From NCBI GenBank assembly GCA_028283605.1, contig JAPWKH010000031.1, positions 124,001-188,000 on the forward strand: a DNA stretch of 64,000 nucleotides, written 5' to 3'. This DNA comes from Arachidicoccus sp. GTDB lineage: Bacteria; Bacteroidota; Bacteroidia; Chitinophagales; Chitinophagaceae. The notes under the pieces are model-generated. The model was not told the origin of the DNA. It did not search any database and saw nothing but the letters and a program-made list of their open reading frames with translations. The position numbers and the translations under genes were made by a program. Of this stretch, positions 17,066 to 26,730 are shown piece by piece (position 1 is the first letter of the stretch; each line of letters begins with the position of its first letter).

Positions 17066-18607
17066 TTAATGGTCTGCGGACACAATCATGATTTTTTTGT
17101 TCTTCTTTCTTCCTACAAAGAATAATAACAAGGGTATCGCTAGAATAAAAATCAATCCTATCAATTGATAACTGTCCAAATAACTGATGAAAGACGATTG
17201 CTTTTCTACTACTTTTTCCATAATCCCGATAGCTCTTTGTTTTGCTTCAGGCACAGACGAACCTTTACTCATAAACATGGAAGTATATGCGTGCAATCTA
17301 TATGCCATTACAATATTGTCGTAACGAATATTTGAGATTAAATCCATCCGATGTTGCTGCACTCTATGCGCAGCATAAGTATTGATTATAGAAATCCCGA
17401 ACGAACCACCAAGTTGCCGCATCATGTTGTTAATAGCAGTTCCCTGCGGCATATCTTTCGCCTGCAATGCAGACACAGCAAGTGTTGCAAGCGGCACCGT
17501 CAGCAATGCCATACCGATTGCACGAAAAATTAAGCTGAGAGAAATGGTCGAAAACGATACAGCTAAACTCGCCTGCGACATTGACCAATTGAAATATATA
17601 AAACATATAAAACCAAGTAATACAATCAATGGCGGAGCAACGCCACGCTGTAATAATCTGCCTGTAATAATTAACGCCACCACAGCAATGATAGCGCCGG
17701 GCAGTAATAATAATCCAGACTGTGTAGGACTAAATCCAAGAAAGCGTTGGGCAACTATCGGTGTGAGATAAATGGATGTAAACATTCCCATTCCCGTAAT
17801 AAAAGTGAGTACTGCAGAAATGCTTAAGGAAGGATATTTTAGAATGGATAATTTTACAACAGGATACTCGGTCGTAAGTTCTCTGTAAACAAATAATATC
17901 AGCGACACAATAGCAGCAATGGTCAGTACAATGATATATGTTGCATCAAACCAATCGTCTGTTTCGCCACGTTCCAGCACGGTTTGCAAAGAGCCAATAC
18001 CGGTAATTAATAAAAGAATCCCCCACCAGTCAATCTTCTTAACCTTTTGTCTTGTGGGCGATTCCGGCAAAAATTTATAGCAGGAGATTGCCGTAATTAT
18101 ACCAATCGGTATGTTGATATAAAAAATCCAGCGCCAAGAAAAATTATCTGTAATATAACCGCCCAATGTTGGACCGATTGTTGGACCGATAAAAACACCG
18201 ATGCCGAATAATGCGCTCGCCACATTTTGTTTTTCTTTGGGGAATGATTCATACACTACCATTGCGGAAACAGATAAAAGCGCGCCGCCGCCAACACCTT
18301 GCAGAAATCGGAATGCGACAAGCTCCCAAATATTACCCGCGTTGCCGCACATGAAAGAACAAATAGTAAACAGGATAATTGAGCCGATATAATAATTTCT
18401 TCGTCCAAGATTGTTCACAAGAAAACTCGTCATCGGAATAATGATTACATTGGCAATACCATAAGCTGTAACTATCCAAGAAGTGTCTTCCAGCGTTGAG
18501 CCAAGATTTCCACTCATGTAATTCAATGCTACATTCACGATTGAAGTATCAATTAATTCCATTATTGCTGCAGCAATTACAGTAATGATGAGTATTTTTC
18601 TTTTCAT
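17066..18607 (-). CDS. DHA2-family drug efflux MFS permease (EmrB/QacA type)
   Basis: A 513-aa transporter with about 14 transmembrane helices. DHA2 motifs: ELIDTSIVNVAL (helix 1, residues 17-28), the motif A-like loop 'NLGRRNYY', and the motif C-like GIGVFIGPTIGPTLGG in helix 5. It is clearly paralogous to the pump at 49598-51181. EmrB-type pumps of Gram-negative cells usually work with HlyD- and TolC-type partners, but none is encoded here; two SDR genes follow instead. It starts just downstream of a 32-bp operator palindrome (18619-18650) that matches one upstream of the TetR gene, so it is probably repressed by that regulator. Confidence 0.88.
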   Translation of the reverse strand: MKRKILIITVIAAAIMELIDTSIVNVALNYMSGNLGSTLEDTSWIVTAYGIANVIIIPMTSFLVNNLGRRNYYIGSIILFTICSFMCGNAGNIWELVAFRFLQGVGGGALLSVSAMVVYESFPKEKQNVASALFGIGVFIGPTIGPTLGGYITDNFSWRWIFYINIPIGIITAISCYKFLPESPTRQKVKKIDWWGILLLITGIGSLQTVLERGETDDWFDATYIIVLTIAAIVSLILFVYRELTTEYPVVKLSILKYPSLSISAVLTFITGMGMFTSIYLTPIVAQRFLGFSPTQSGLLLLPGAIIAVVALIITGRLLQRGVAPPLIVLLGFICFIYFNWSMSQASLAVSFSTISLSLIFRAIGMALLTVPLATLAVSALQAKDMPQGTAINNMMRQLGGSFGISIINTYAAHRVQQHRMDLISNIRYDNIVMAYRLHAYTSMFMSKGSSVPEAKQRAIGIMEKVVEKQSSFISYLDSYQLIGLIFILAIPLLLFFVGRKKNKKIMIVSADH

Positions 18608-18618
18608 TTTATACTAAA

Positions 18619-18650
18619 TTTTAAAATATACCGATTGGTATATTTTAAAA
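18619..18650. promoter_or_regulatory. TetR operator palindrome upstream of DHA2 pump
   Basis: A near-perfect 32-bp palindrome with half sites TTTTAAAATATACC and GGTATATTTTAAAA around the centre GATT. It lies 11 bp upstream of the pump start. Its core AAAATATACC-N4-GGTATATTTT is identical to the site at 19279-19310 next to the tetR start, which is strong sequence evidence for control by the same repressor. Confidence 0.85.
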
Positions 18651-18659
18651 TAAAAAAAT

Positions 18660-19253
18660 TTAGTTTGCTAATTCCTGTTCAATAATATGCGTAATTCTAT
18701 CAGTAGATAATTGAAGATATTTCGGGTCATCCATTATTTTAGATAATAAAATATTTCCTTCTATTATACTGAATATAACGGCGGCATATTCCTCAGCAAT
18801 AATTTCAGATTTAAATTCCTTGCTTACCTGACCTCTCTCAATAATAGTTTGTAGTCTTTTCATAACATACTTCATACTTTTCCGAACATTATTTCTCATA
18901 AAATGTAAATAATCATCCGCTTCTACTGCCGCATTCAGCATTGGGCAACCGCCTCTTTTAAAAATTTCCCGCCAATTTTGTAAATAATAGTCCGCATAAG
19001 CAAGCAAAGATTCTTTTGCTGATGTTTGCGAATTTAATACAGCATTTATACGTGTCCGAATGTTGGAGCAATTGTACTCGTACACAGCGATTGCCAATTC
19101 ATTCTTATCGGAAAAATTACCGTAGATTGCTCCTTTTGTTAATCCGGTAACTTCTTGCACATCAGCTAAAGAAGTGCTATTATAACCCTTTATATTAAAA
19201 ATTGTCGCTGCTTTTTCAATTATGAATTGTCTTGTTTGATCTGCTTTTGACAT
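18660..19253 (-). CDS. TetR/AcrR-family transcriptional repressor
   Basis: A 197-aa regulator. The N-terminal HTH spans about residues 8-55 (AATIFNIKGYNSTSLADVQEVTGLTKGAIYGNFSDKNEL), a classic TetR pattern; the rest is the helical ligand-binding and dimerisation domain. The conserved 'GGCPMLN' at about 96-103 is found in the TetR_C_6/YcdC-like subset. It heads the tetR-DHA2-SDR-SDR set. Identical operator cores upstream of its own start and of the pump gene suggest autorepression plus repression of the pump. The inducer is unknown. Confidence 0.9.
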   Translation of the reverse strand: MSKADQTRQFIIEKAATIFNIKGYNSTSLADVQEVTGLTKGAIYGNFSDKNELAIAVYEYNCSNIRTRINAVLNSQTSAKESLLAYADYYLQNWREIFKRGGCPMLNAAVEADDYLHFMRNNVRKSMKYVMKRLQTIIERGQVSKEFKSEIIAEEYAAVIFSIIEGNILLSKIMDDPKYLQLSTDRITHIIEQELAN

Positions 19254-19271
19254 TACATTTTTTTAAGAGAA

Positions 19272-19310
19272 CAAAATTAAATAAAATATACCAATTGGTA
19301 TATTTTATTT
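19272..19310 (-). promoter_or_regulatory. tetR promoter -7 element with abutting 32-bp operator
   Basis: On the minus strand TAATTTTG (19279-19272) matches the Bacteroidota -7 consensus TAnnTTTG, 18 bp before the tetR ATG. Immediately upstream is a perfect 32-bp palindrome (19279-19310, core AAAATATACC AATT GGTATATTTT). A repressor bound there would block sigma factor access, as expected for autoregulation. Confidence 0.75.
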
Positions 19311-19503
19311 TTTTTATGACAATTCACAGACGGTTTTCTCCGTTTTCTTAAAGTGAAAAGTAAAATACAGGAAAGAATAAAAATGTGCTTTTTCTTGTCG
19401 CAAAGAATCATAAATATGCAATTAAGAAAAAATTGCAACATTAAAAATAGTTGTTTAAAAAATGGACAAACATGATTAACTTTTCAACTTGGACATATAA
19501 GAG

Positions 19504-19511
19504 TAAATTTG
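19504..19511 (+). promoter_or_regulatory. Putative -7 element for pssA
   Basis: TAAATTTG matches TAnnTTTG exactly and ends 21 bp before the pssA ATG. The only nearby TTG (19489-19491) is 12 bp upstream, shorter than the usual 17-20 bp spacing, so the -33 element is uncertain. Confidence 0.45.
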
Positions 19512-19532
19512 TAAAAAACTGAAATATTTTGA

Positions 19533-20285
19533 ATGAAAAAAAATATTGCTAATTGTTTCACATTGCTGAATCTTGTATTCGGTTTTTTTGCAATTGTTTA
19601 CATACTGCAAGGGTTTTCAAACAGCCGGGCGGAAGCAATTTTTCCGCAGGGCGGAATCTATTGGGCTTCCTTGTTTATACTATTTGCCGCAATTGTAGAT
19701 TTTTTGGATGGTTTGCTTGCGAGAATGTTCAACGCTTCTTCTCAAATGGGAAAAGAGTTGGATTCGCTGGCAGATTTAGTAAGTTTTGGGGTGGCTCCCG
19801 GCCTGATCGTTTTCCAATTTCTTAAAATAAGTTTTGGGCAAAATTTTATTGATAACCCTATCAATAACTGGTATTTTGTGCCGGCAGTTTTATTACCTGT
19901 TGCCGGCGCTTTCCGTTTGGCAAGATATAATTTATCCACTGCAAAAACCGGCCATTTTCAAGGGCTTCCCATTCCTGCAGCAGGGTTATTGATTGCCTCT
20001 TTTCCGGTTATATTCGTGTCGGATACGCATGCTTATTTTAAGGAATTGCTTGCAAGTAAAATATTTTTATATGCACTTATTTTGGTTGTTGGTTTCTTAA
20101 TGATTTCCACTACTCCTATGATGAGCCTTAAATTCAGTAATTCATCTTTAAAAGATAATTGGGTCAAATATGTATTAATTCTTTTAGGAATAATTTTTGC
20201 ATTCGTATTTCATTGGCTGGCAGTTCCCTATTTATTTGTGGTCTACTTATTGCTTTCTATTATTTTTTTAAGAAAAGAATACTGA
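19533..20285 (+). CDS. pssA: CDP-diacylglycerol--serine O-phosphatidyltransferase
   Basis: A 250-aa membrane enzyme making phosphatidylserine from CDP-diacylglycerol and serine, the precursor of phosphatidylethanolamine. The complete CDP-alcohol phosphatidyltransferase motif D-x2-DG-x2-AR-x8-G-x3-D-x3-D is visible at about residues 54-79 (DFLDGLLAR, then GKELDSLAD). About seven hydrophobic helices follow the family pattern, and the N-terminus (IANCFTLLNLVFGF) is typical of PssA type II. A decarboxylase partner (psd) is not adjacent. Confidence 0.93.
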   Translation: MKKNIANCFTLLNLVFGFFAIVYILQGFSNSRAEAIFPQGGIYWASLFILFAAIVDFLDGLLARMFNASSQMGKELDSLADLVSFGVAPGLIVFQFLKISFGQNFIDNPINNWYFVPAVLLPVAGAFRLARYNLSTAKTGHFQGLPIPAAGLLIASFPVIFVSDTHAYFKELLASKIFLYALILVVGFLMISTTPMMSLKFSNSSLKDNWVKYVLILLGIIFAFVFHWLAVPYLFVVYLLLSIIFLRKEY

Positions 20286-20363
20286 TTATTTATTAGGTAA
20301 ATGAAACAACCATAATTTTATACCAAATATTAATTTTATTATTTTGCGCATTATTCATTACTG

Positions 20364-21659
20364 ATGTTTTTACAAATAAAGAAATATTTCCTTGGCATTA
20401 TCAGCCTCGTTTCTCTGCAAAATATTTTTGCGCAAACCGACAGCATTGAATGGCATCAGTCATTCGACAAAGCAAAGTCTGTGATGAAAAATATTTCCGG
20501 ACAAAATGCTACCCTGTATAATCAATTATCCGGACAATTGGATTCGTTGTGCATTCAAAATCCTTCAAATCCGGAAGCATGGTATTTTCTTGGATCTGCC
20601 ATTGACAGATACAATACTTCCACCGGTGAGGAGATTCCTGCATCATCGCTGGAATTGGCACAAAAAGCATCGGCGGCTTTCAGTAATTGTTTGGACTTCA
20701 GCAAGGGAAAGTATCAAGGCGATATTTTATTATTCGATCCGCATACCAAAATATTATCGGTATGGGGAACACAGGCTTTCAAATATTTAGTACGGAACGA
20801 TAAAGATTCTGCCGTATGGTGTTTACAGCAAGCAGAAGCAAACGGAGCCATCAATCAAACTGTAAAAGGATATTTTCAGCAGGTGTTAGATGAATGTTCT
20901 CCCGATTCGTATTTATTTACCAACGGAGATTTATACATGTATTATCTCGCATATATACAATATGTGTTGCAATATAGGCAAGATGTACACTGCATAAGCC
21001 TGAACTTTTTAAATACGCAATGGTATCCGCAGGCTATGAATAAATTAAACATACTTCCTCTAAATATTTCTCAGGATAGTTTGAGCAAAATAGGGAATAC
21101 AGCATGGAAAACGCAAAACATTGCATTGCAAAATTTGTCCGGAATGCAGGGAGACAGTGTTGTAGCATGGAATGTAAAACCGACGAATGATAAATTTCTT
21201 CTTCGTTCCGATATTATCTTAAAATCTTTTTTGGAGAAAAATGCTTTTCAAAAGAATGTCTATTTCCCGGCTGATGTGCCTGAGAATATGCGGTTGTTTT
21301 TGAATATAAATAATTATGCGCAGCTGTGTGGTTTAACACTTAAAATTGATCCGGAAAAAAATTCAACAAAACTTTCGTTCTTGCAAAACAGGCTGGCACA
21401 ATTAAATGAATTATCCGCAGAGGATTCAGCCTTTACTGATAACAAAGATAATATTCAGGTACTGAACAATTACCGGTTTGCATATACTGCAGCGGCAAGC
21501 CTCGCTTTGCAACAAAATCAATATGCAGCCGCTCAGGATATTATTTCTTACGAAGAAAAAAAATATCCGGAAAACATGCTTCCTTTTTATGCCGATGTTA
21601 CTAAAAATTGGTTTGCCAATTTTAAACAAAAGGTAATGGATACCGTTGTGAATAAATGA
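20364..21659 (+). CDS. Secreted protein resembling the soluble tail of DUF2723 membrane proteins
   Basis: A 431-aa exported protein with a signal peptide of about 23 residues (ends NIFAQ). Residues ~25-165 look TPR-like (NPSNPEAWYFLGSAIDRYN, AQKASAAFSNCLDF). Around residues 176-225 the text 'DSYLFTNGDLYMYYLAY...RQDVHCISLNFLNTQWYPQAM' resembles the extracytoplasmic part of Bacteroidota DUF2723 proteins (LFTNGDNDTFPLWY...RTDVRVVNLSLLNTDWY, from memory). Membrane helices are absent, so it would be a soluble relative. Function is unknown. The similarity is by eye and should be checked with a profile search. Confidence 0.6.
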   Translation: MFLQIKKYFLGIISLVSLQNIFAQTDSIEWHQSFDKAKSVMKNISGQNATLYNQLSGQLDSLCIQNPSNPEAWYFLGSAIDRYNTSTGEEIPASSLELAQKASAAFSNCLDFSKGKYQGDILLFDPHTKILSVWGTQAFKYLVRNDKDSAVWCLQQAEANGAINQTVKGYFQQVLDECSPDSYLFTNGDLYMYYLAYIQYVLQYRQDVHCISLNFLNTQWYPQAMNKLNILPLNISQDSLSKIGNTAWKTQNIALQNLSGMQGDSVVAWNVKPTNDKFLLRSDIILKSFLEKNAFQKNVYFPADVPENMRLFLNINNYAQLCGLTLKIDPEKNSTKLSFLQNRLAQLNELSAEDSAFTDNKDNIQVLNNYRFAYTAAASLALQQNQYAAAQDIISYEEKKYPENMLPFYADVTKNWFANFKQKVMDTVVNK

Positions 21660-21700
21660 TTGGAGAAAGACTATAATGCAATTATACCGGTTGGTTTAAT

Positions 21701-22183
21701 CTAATTCTTTTGCTTATCATAAATACTCTCTCTTACAATTCCGGGAAGAAAAGTGCTTGCATCGCCACCATTGCGAATCACATCGCGTACCAGCGTAGAA
21801 GCAACACTTGAATATTGAGGCAGGCACGTAAGGAAGATGGTTTCTATCGAATCGTCCAGGCTGCGATTCATATCGGCTATAGTTTTTTCATATTCAAAAT
21901 CGCTTACAAACCTTATACCGCGCAAAATATATTTTGCTCCAATCTCCTTGCAGAAATTTATAGTTAAGCCTTCATAAATAGAAGCTTCCACACGGCTATC
22001 GTTTTTATAAATTTCTTTGATCCAATGCAAACGTTGTTCATCGGAATACATCGGCACTTTATTGACATTGCTGCCGATGCCAATTACAACTTTGTCAAAA
22101 AGATTCAGCGAACGGTTTACTATATCCACATGCCCTAATGTGATAGGGTCAAATGTTCCGGGAAATAAAGCGATGCGTGGCAT
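21701..22183 (-). CDS. coaD: Phosphopantetheine adenylyltransferase
   Basis: A 160-aa nucleotidyltransferase catalysing the fourth step of coenzyme A synthesis. The T/HxGH motif is in PGTFDPITLGH (residues 8-18). The family segments RGIRFVSDFEYE (about residues 88-100) and 'SSVASTLVRDV' (about 128-138) are intact. Length and start are normal. It converges with the upstream secreted-protein gene and lies 62 bp before the end of pyrB on the same strand. Confidence 0.96.
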   Translation of the reverse strand: MPRIALFPGTFDPITLGHVDIVNRSLNLFDKVVIGIGSNVNKVPMYSDEQRLHWIKEIYKNDSRVEASIYEGLTINFCKEIGAKYILRGIRFVSDFEYEKTIADMNRSLDDSIETIFLTCLPQYSSVASTLVRDVIRNGGDASTFLPGIVRESIYDKQKN

Positions 22184-22245
22184 AATATAGATTATGAATT
22201 GATTATTGAAATTTAGAAGAAAATTTTTACTTGTGAATTGCTTTA

Positions 22246-23175
22246 TTAAGACTCGGTTTTTCCCGATAATAAATACAATGCAGCCATTCTTACTGCCACA
22301 CCATTTTCTACCTGATTTAAAATAATAGAAAAAGGGCCATCCGCAACATCACTGTCCAACTCTACGCCGCGATTAATTGGGCCGGGATGCATTATCACAA
22401 TTTCTTTGTTGAGCGACTCCAGTAATTTTTTATTGATGCCATAAGCCAGATTATATTCCCTTAAAGAAGAAAATAAAGGTTGGTTTTGCCTTTCTAACTG
22501 GATGCGCAATACATTAGCCACATCGCACCACTCCAAAGCATTTTTTACTTTATATTCTACCTGCACTTCCAAAGCTTCTTGTATATATTTCGGAATAAGT
22601 GTCGGAGGCCCGCACACAATTATTTCAGCGCCTGCTTTTTTCAGCAGATAAATATTGCTCAGCGCAACGCGGCTGTGCATTACATCTCCGATGATTGCAA
22701 CTTTAAGTCCTTTTAATGTTCCGAATTTTTCCTTCATGGAAAATGCGTCAAGCAAAGCTTGTGTAGGATGTTCATTGATACCATCGCCCGCATTGATTAT
22801 AGCCGCGTTGATATGCTTGGCTAAAAAATGCGGCGCGCCGCTTGCACTATGCCGCATTACAACCATATCGACTTTCATGCTCAGGATATTGTTCACAGTA
22901 TCGAGCAGTGTTTCTCCTTTTTTTACAGATGATGCCGAAGCGGTAAAATTCATTACATCTGCTGAAAGTCTTTTCTCCGCCAACTCAAAGGACATACGAG
23001 TGCGAGTAGAATTTTCAAAAAACAAATTAACTACTGTGATATCTCTAAGCGAGGGAACTTTTTTTACAGGGCGTTGCAGTACTTCTTTAAATTGGCCGGC
23101 AGTAGAAAGAATCAGTTCAATATCTTCTTTCGTTAGATCTTTAATGCCCAACAAATGTTTCGTTGAAAGTGTCAT
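22246..23175 (-). CDS. pyrB: Aspartate carbamoyltransferase catalytic subunit
   Basis: A 309-aa transcarbamylase for the first committed step of pyrimidine synthesis. The carbamoyl-phosphate motif STRTR is at residues 56-60. MRHSASGAPHFLA (about 106-118), the HPTQALLDAF segment (about 137-146) and HPGPINRGVE (about 267-276) are also visible. No regulatory pyrI or pyrR is adjacent, and I found no attenuator-like structure upstream. Confidence 0.95.
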   Translation of the reverse strand: MTLSTKHLLGIKDLTKEDIELILSTAGQFKEVLQRPVKKVPSLRDITVVNLFFENSTRTRMSFELAEKRLSADVMNFTASASSVKKGETLLDTVNNILSMKVDMVVMRHSASGAPHFLAKHINAAIINAGDGINEHPTQALLDAFSMKEKFGTLKGLKVAIIGDVMHSRVALSNIYLLKKAGAEIIVCGPPTLIPKYIQEALEVQVEYKVKNALEWCDVANVLRIQLERQNQPLFSSLREYNLAYGINKKLLESLNKEIVIMHPGPINRGVELDSDVADGPFSIILNQVENGVAVRMAALYLLSGKTES

Positions 23176-23243
23176 TAAAAAACGAAGTTAATGGATTTTT
23201 TTAAGAAGATAGTTTTAACGGAAAAAATATTAATTCGGTTTAT

Positions 23244-24233
23244 TTATATCTCCAGAAAATCATTTATTAAATTTTTGCTGCCGATAAAAATTGAACTGCG
23301 TTCATGAATATTTTCCGGTTGTTCATCCATTATTCTTCTCCCGCTTTCTTCTATGGCTTGTCCGCCGCTGATTTCCGCAAGAAATGCCATCGGATTACAT
23401 TCATACATCAATCTTAATTTGCCTTTTGGTTTTCCTATACGGGACGGATACATGAATATGCCTCCTTTAAAAAATATTCTGTGCATGTCAGCAACCATAG
23501 AGCCGTAATTTTTATTGGAAAAATTATCTTCTTTTCCCTCTTCTGAATAATCGCATTTATCTATATACCTTCTTACTTTGTCACTGACGCTGTAGTAATA
23601 TTTCCTGTCGAAGGAATAACTTTTTCCCGATTCGGGAATTTGCATGTGCGGATTGCTTAAATAAAACTCGCCCACACTATTATCCAAAGTAAAACCGTTT
23701 ACACTATGTCTTTTTGTACCATAAATAAACATGGTTGATGAGCCGTATAAAACATATCCTGCGCCAAATTGATTATCTCCTTTCTGCAAAAAATCTTCTT
23801 TCGTGCAAGGCTTGCCAAGTTCAGACACTCTTCTGTATATGCTGAATATTGTACCTATCGGCATATTTACATCGATGTTTGCAGAGCCGTCCAGCGGATC
23901 CATCAATACTACATATTTCGATTGATTGTTTTTGGGATCGTCAAACACGATAATGTCATCATTTTCTTCTGATACCATTCCGGCGCAATAAATGCTGTTG
24001 CGTAAAACATTTATAAATGTTTGGTTTGCTAATTGATCTAATTTCTGAACAGATTCTCCCTGAATATTAATATTGCCGGCTTCTCCTAAAATATCTGCAA
24101 TGGCAGCTTTATTAACCAAAGAACTTACCATTTTTGCAGCAAGCCCGATTCCTCTTAATAATCCTGATAATTCTCCTGTTGCCTGTGGATAGAGCCTTAA
24201 TTGCTGAATCGTAAATTCATCTAAAGTAGTCAT
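23244..24233 (-). CDS. fbp: Fructose-1,6-bisphosphatase, class I
   Basis: A 329-aa gluconeogenic phosphatase. The metal and phosphate site VVLMDPLDGSANID (about residues 110-123) with the upstream Glu-rich SEENDD, and 'LMYECNPMAFLAEISGGQA' near the C-terminus, identify class I FBPase. The start at MTTLDEFTIQQL is chosen because other class I enzymes begin near this point; the ORF could extend 15 codons upstream. It is divergent from hppA, which is notable because pyrophosphate metabolism and gluconeogenesis are linked in some bacteria. Confidence 0.93.
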   Translation of the reverse strand: MTTLDEFTIQQLRLYPQATGELSGLLRGIGLAAKMVSSLVNKAAIADILGEAGNINIQGESVQKLDQLANQTFINVLRNSIYCAGMVSEENDDIIVFDDPKNNQSKYVVLMDPLDGSANIDVNMPIGTIFSIYRRVSELGKPCTKEDFLQKGDNQFGAGYVLYGSSTMFIYGTKRHSVNGFTLDNSVGEFYLSNPHMQIPESGKSYSFDRKYYYSVSDKVRRYIDKCDYSEEGKEDNFSNKNYGSMVADMHRIFFKGGIFMYPSRIGKPKGKLRLMYECNPMAFLAEISGGQAIEESGRRIMDEQPENIHERSSIFIGSKNLINDFLEI

Positions 24234-24411
24234 GTGCATTCTGATTAAGTGAAACGAATATTTGTTTTTAGCCAACAAATATATATATTATCAGTTTACC
24301 TGATGCTCATAGTTCGTAAATGTTAGGCGTATTAAAAATAAATTACTATCATAAAATACATAACTTACATTTGTTTAAGATTGTTTCACTCACTAAAAAA
24401 ATAAATAATTT

Positions 24412-26673
24412 ATGAATTGTTTGTTCTATGTAGTGCCATTGCTCGGCGTAGTTGGATTGCTTTATACACTCATTAAAAGTATTTGGGTTTCTAAACAAAA
24501 TGCAGGCAACGACCGTATGAAAGAGATTGCAAAATATATAGCAGACGGCGCTATGGCTTTCTTACAATCGGAATATAAAATATTGACTTACTTCGTGATC
24601 ATCGCAGGAATTTTGTTGGGCATAATGGGTTATAGTAATGAAGGTTCAAGTTGGACGATTGCATTGGCATTCGTTGTGGGTGCAGTATTTAGCGCTCTTG
24701 CAGGATTTATCGGCATGCGAATCGCTACCAAAGCCAATGTGCGTACGGCTAATGCAGCGCGTACCAGTCTGAGTAAAGCATTAGCTGTTTCTTTTACAGG
24801 CGGTTCGGTTATGGGCATGGGCGTTGCCGGTTTAGCGGTATTGGGTTTAGGCGGATTGTTTATTATATTAATAAAGTTTTTTGCACCGGGAGCATTAAGT
24901 AATTCATTGGAAGTAGGTAAAGCCATTGAAGTCTTAACGGGCTTCAGCCTCGGCGCTGAAAGTATTGCCTTGTTTGCTCGTGTAGGCGGCGGTATTTATA
25001 CAAAAGCAGCAGATGTAGGAGCGGATTTGGTGGGAAAGGTAGAAGCGGGTATTCCTGAAGACGATCCTCGCAATCCCGCAACCATCGCCGACAATGTAGG
25101 AGATAATGTTGGAGATGTTGCAGGCATGGGAGCGGATTTATTCGGAAGTTATGTTGCTACGATTTTGGCAACAATGGTTCTCGGCCATGAAGTAACAAAC
25201 GCAGAAGGGGCACCTTTGAGTGACCGGTTCAACGGCTTCTCGCCCATTTTACTGCCGATGTTGATTGCAGGCATAGGAATTATTTTATCTATTATCAGTA
25301 CATTCTTTATACGCATCAGCGAAAGCGCAGGGCTAAGTACCGGTAAAGTACAGGCAGCGTTGAATAAAGGAAACTGGGGCGCTATCATACTTACTGCAAT
25401 CGCTTCTTATTTTATTGTACATCATATTCTGCCCGAAAACACTACACTTGTTCTGCGCGGTACGGCATTTACCGCAGACGGAGTTTTCGGTTCTATCGTT
25501 GTGGGATTATGTGTAGGCACACTAATGAGTATTATTACGGAATATTATACGGCAATGGGAAAAGCGCCGGTTAAAAGTATTATACGGCAATCCGGAACGG
25601 GACACGCTACAAATATCATAGGCGGTTTGGCTGTAGGAATGCAAAGTACCATGTTGCCGATGATTGTATTGGCTGCGGGCATTTACGGTTCTTACGCTTG
25701 TGCAGGATTATACGGGGTTGCAATTGCTTCTGCCGGCATGATGGCGACAACAGCCATGCAACTGGCCATTGATGCTTTTGGACCGATAGCAGATAATGCA
25801 GGAGGCATTGCCGAGATGAGTGAATTACCTGCAGATGTACGTGAGAAAACAGACATTCTTGATGCGGTGGGCAATACAACAGCCGCTACCGGTAAAGGCT
25901 TTGCCATTGCCTCAGCAGCATTGACTTCATTGGCTTTGTTTGCAGCATTTGTAGGCATTGCAAAAATTGACGGTATAGATATTTATCGCGCAGATGTGCT
26001 GGCAGGATTGTTTATCGGTGCAATGATTCCTTTTATATTTTCTTCATTGGCAATCAAAGCTGTAGGCCAGGCTGCTATGGCGATGGTAGAGGAAGTACGC
26101 CGCCAGTTCAGAACTATTCCGGGAATTATGGAAGGAAAAGCAACTCCTGAATATGATAAATGTGTGGCTATATCTACAAATGCTTCTATCAAAAAAATGA
26201 TGTTGCCCGGTGCAATTGCGATCGTTACGCCGCTGATTATCGGATTTGTTTTTGGGCCGGAAGTTTTAGGCGGATTTCTTGCCGGTGCTACTGCTTCCGG
26301 AGTATTGATGGGGATGTTTCAAAATAACGCCGGAGGTGCGTGGGATAATGCAAAAAAATCTTTTGAGAAAGGCGTAGAAATAAACGGCGAAATGTGTTAC
26401 AAGAAATCCGAACCGCACAAAGCTTCGGTAACCGGCGATACTGTAGGCGATCCGTTTAAAGATACTTCCGGGCCATCAATGAATATTTTGATCAAACTGA
26501 TGAGCATTGTATCATTGGTAATAGCGCCGACTATTGCCAAAATTCATTCGGATAATATTTATAAAGAATTATTGGATAAGCAAAAGAATATTGAAAAATT
26601 ACTCAATGCAAATCCTACGTCTTTCATGAAGCATAATACGGATGAAGATAAAACCGCTTTTTATAACTTGTAA
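24412..26673 (+). CDS. hppA: Membrane-bound pyrophosphatase (cation pump), K+-dependent type
   Basis: A 753-aa integral membrane enzyme, about 16 helices, that couples PPi hydrolysis to H+ and/or Na+ export. The signature [31 protein letters not shown] region (about residues 216-246) carries the Mg-PPi ligands. In the motif [10 protein letters not shown] (about residue 487) there is Ala where K+-independent pumps have Lys, so K+ dependence is predicted. I cannot decide between H+, Na+ or dual transport from the sequence. It is divergent from fbp. Confidence 0.94.
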   Translation: MNCLFYVVPLLGVVGLLYTLIKSIWVSKQNAGNDRMKEIAKYIADGAMAFLQSEYKILTYFVIIAGILLGIMGYSNEGSSWTIALAFVVGAVFSALAGFIGMRIATKANVRTANAARTSLSKALAVSFTGGSVMGMGVAGLAVLGLGGLFIILIKFFAPGALSNSLEVGKAIEVLTGFSLGAESIALFARVGGGIYTKAADVGADLVGKVEAGIPEDDPRNPATIADNVGDNVGDVAGMGADLFGSYVATILATMVLGHEVTNAEGAPLSDRFNGFSPILLPMLIAGIGIILSIISTFFIRISESAGLSTGKVQAALNKGNWGAIILTAIASYFIVHHILPENTTLVLRGTAFTADGVFGSIVVGLCVGTLMSIITEYYTAMGKAPVKSIIRQSGTGHATNIIGGLAVGMQSTMLPMIVLAAGIYGSYACAGLYGVAIASAGMMATTAMQLAIDAFGPIADNAGGIAEMSELPADVREKTDILDAVGNTTAATGKGFAIASAALTSLALFAAFVGIAKIDGIDIYRADVLAGLFIGAMIPFIFSSLAIKAVGQAAMAMVEEVRRQFRTIPGIMEGKATPEYDKCVAISTNASIKKMMLPGAIAIVTPLIIGFVFGPEVLGGFLAGATASGVLMGMFQNNAGGAWDNAKKSFEKGVEINGEMCYKKSEPHKASVTGDTVGDPFKDTSGPSMNILIKLMSIVSLVIAPTIAKIHSDNIYKELLDKQKNIEKLLNANPTSFMKHNTDEDKTAFYNL

Positions 26674-26681
26674 ACTTTTTA

Positions 26682-26720
26682 TTTTCGCTTAGTTTGTGAT
26701 CCACGAAGCCATAGCGAAAA
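26682..26720 (+). terminator. Possible stem-loop after hppA
   Basis: TTTTCGCT (26682-26689) pairs with AGCGAAAA (26713-26720) across a 23-nt loop, 9 bp after the hppA stop. The loop is long and no strong T-run follows, so terminator function is doubtful. Confidence 0.3.
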
Positions 26721-26730
26721 TTTGAAAAAA

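Noticed and set aside
21660-21700. Terminator between the DUF2723-like gene and coaD
   Set aside because: No stem of more than a few base pairs and no T-run on either strand.
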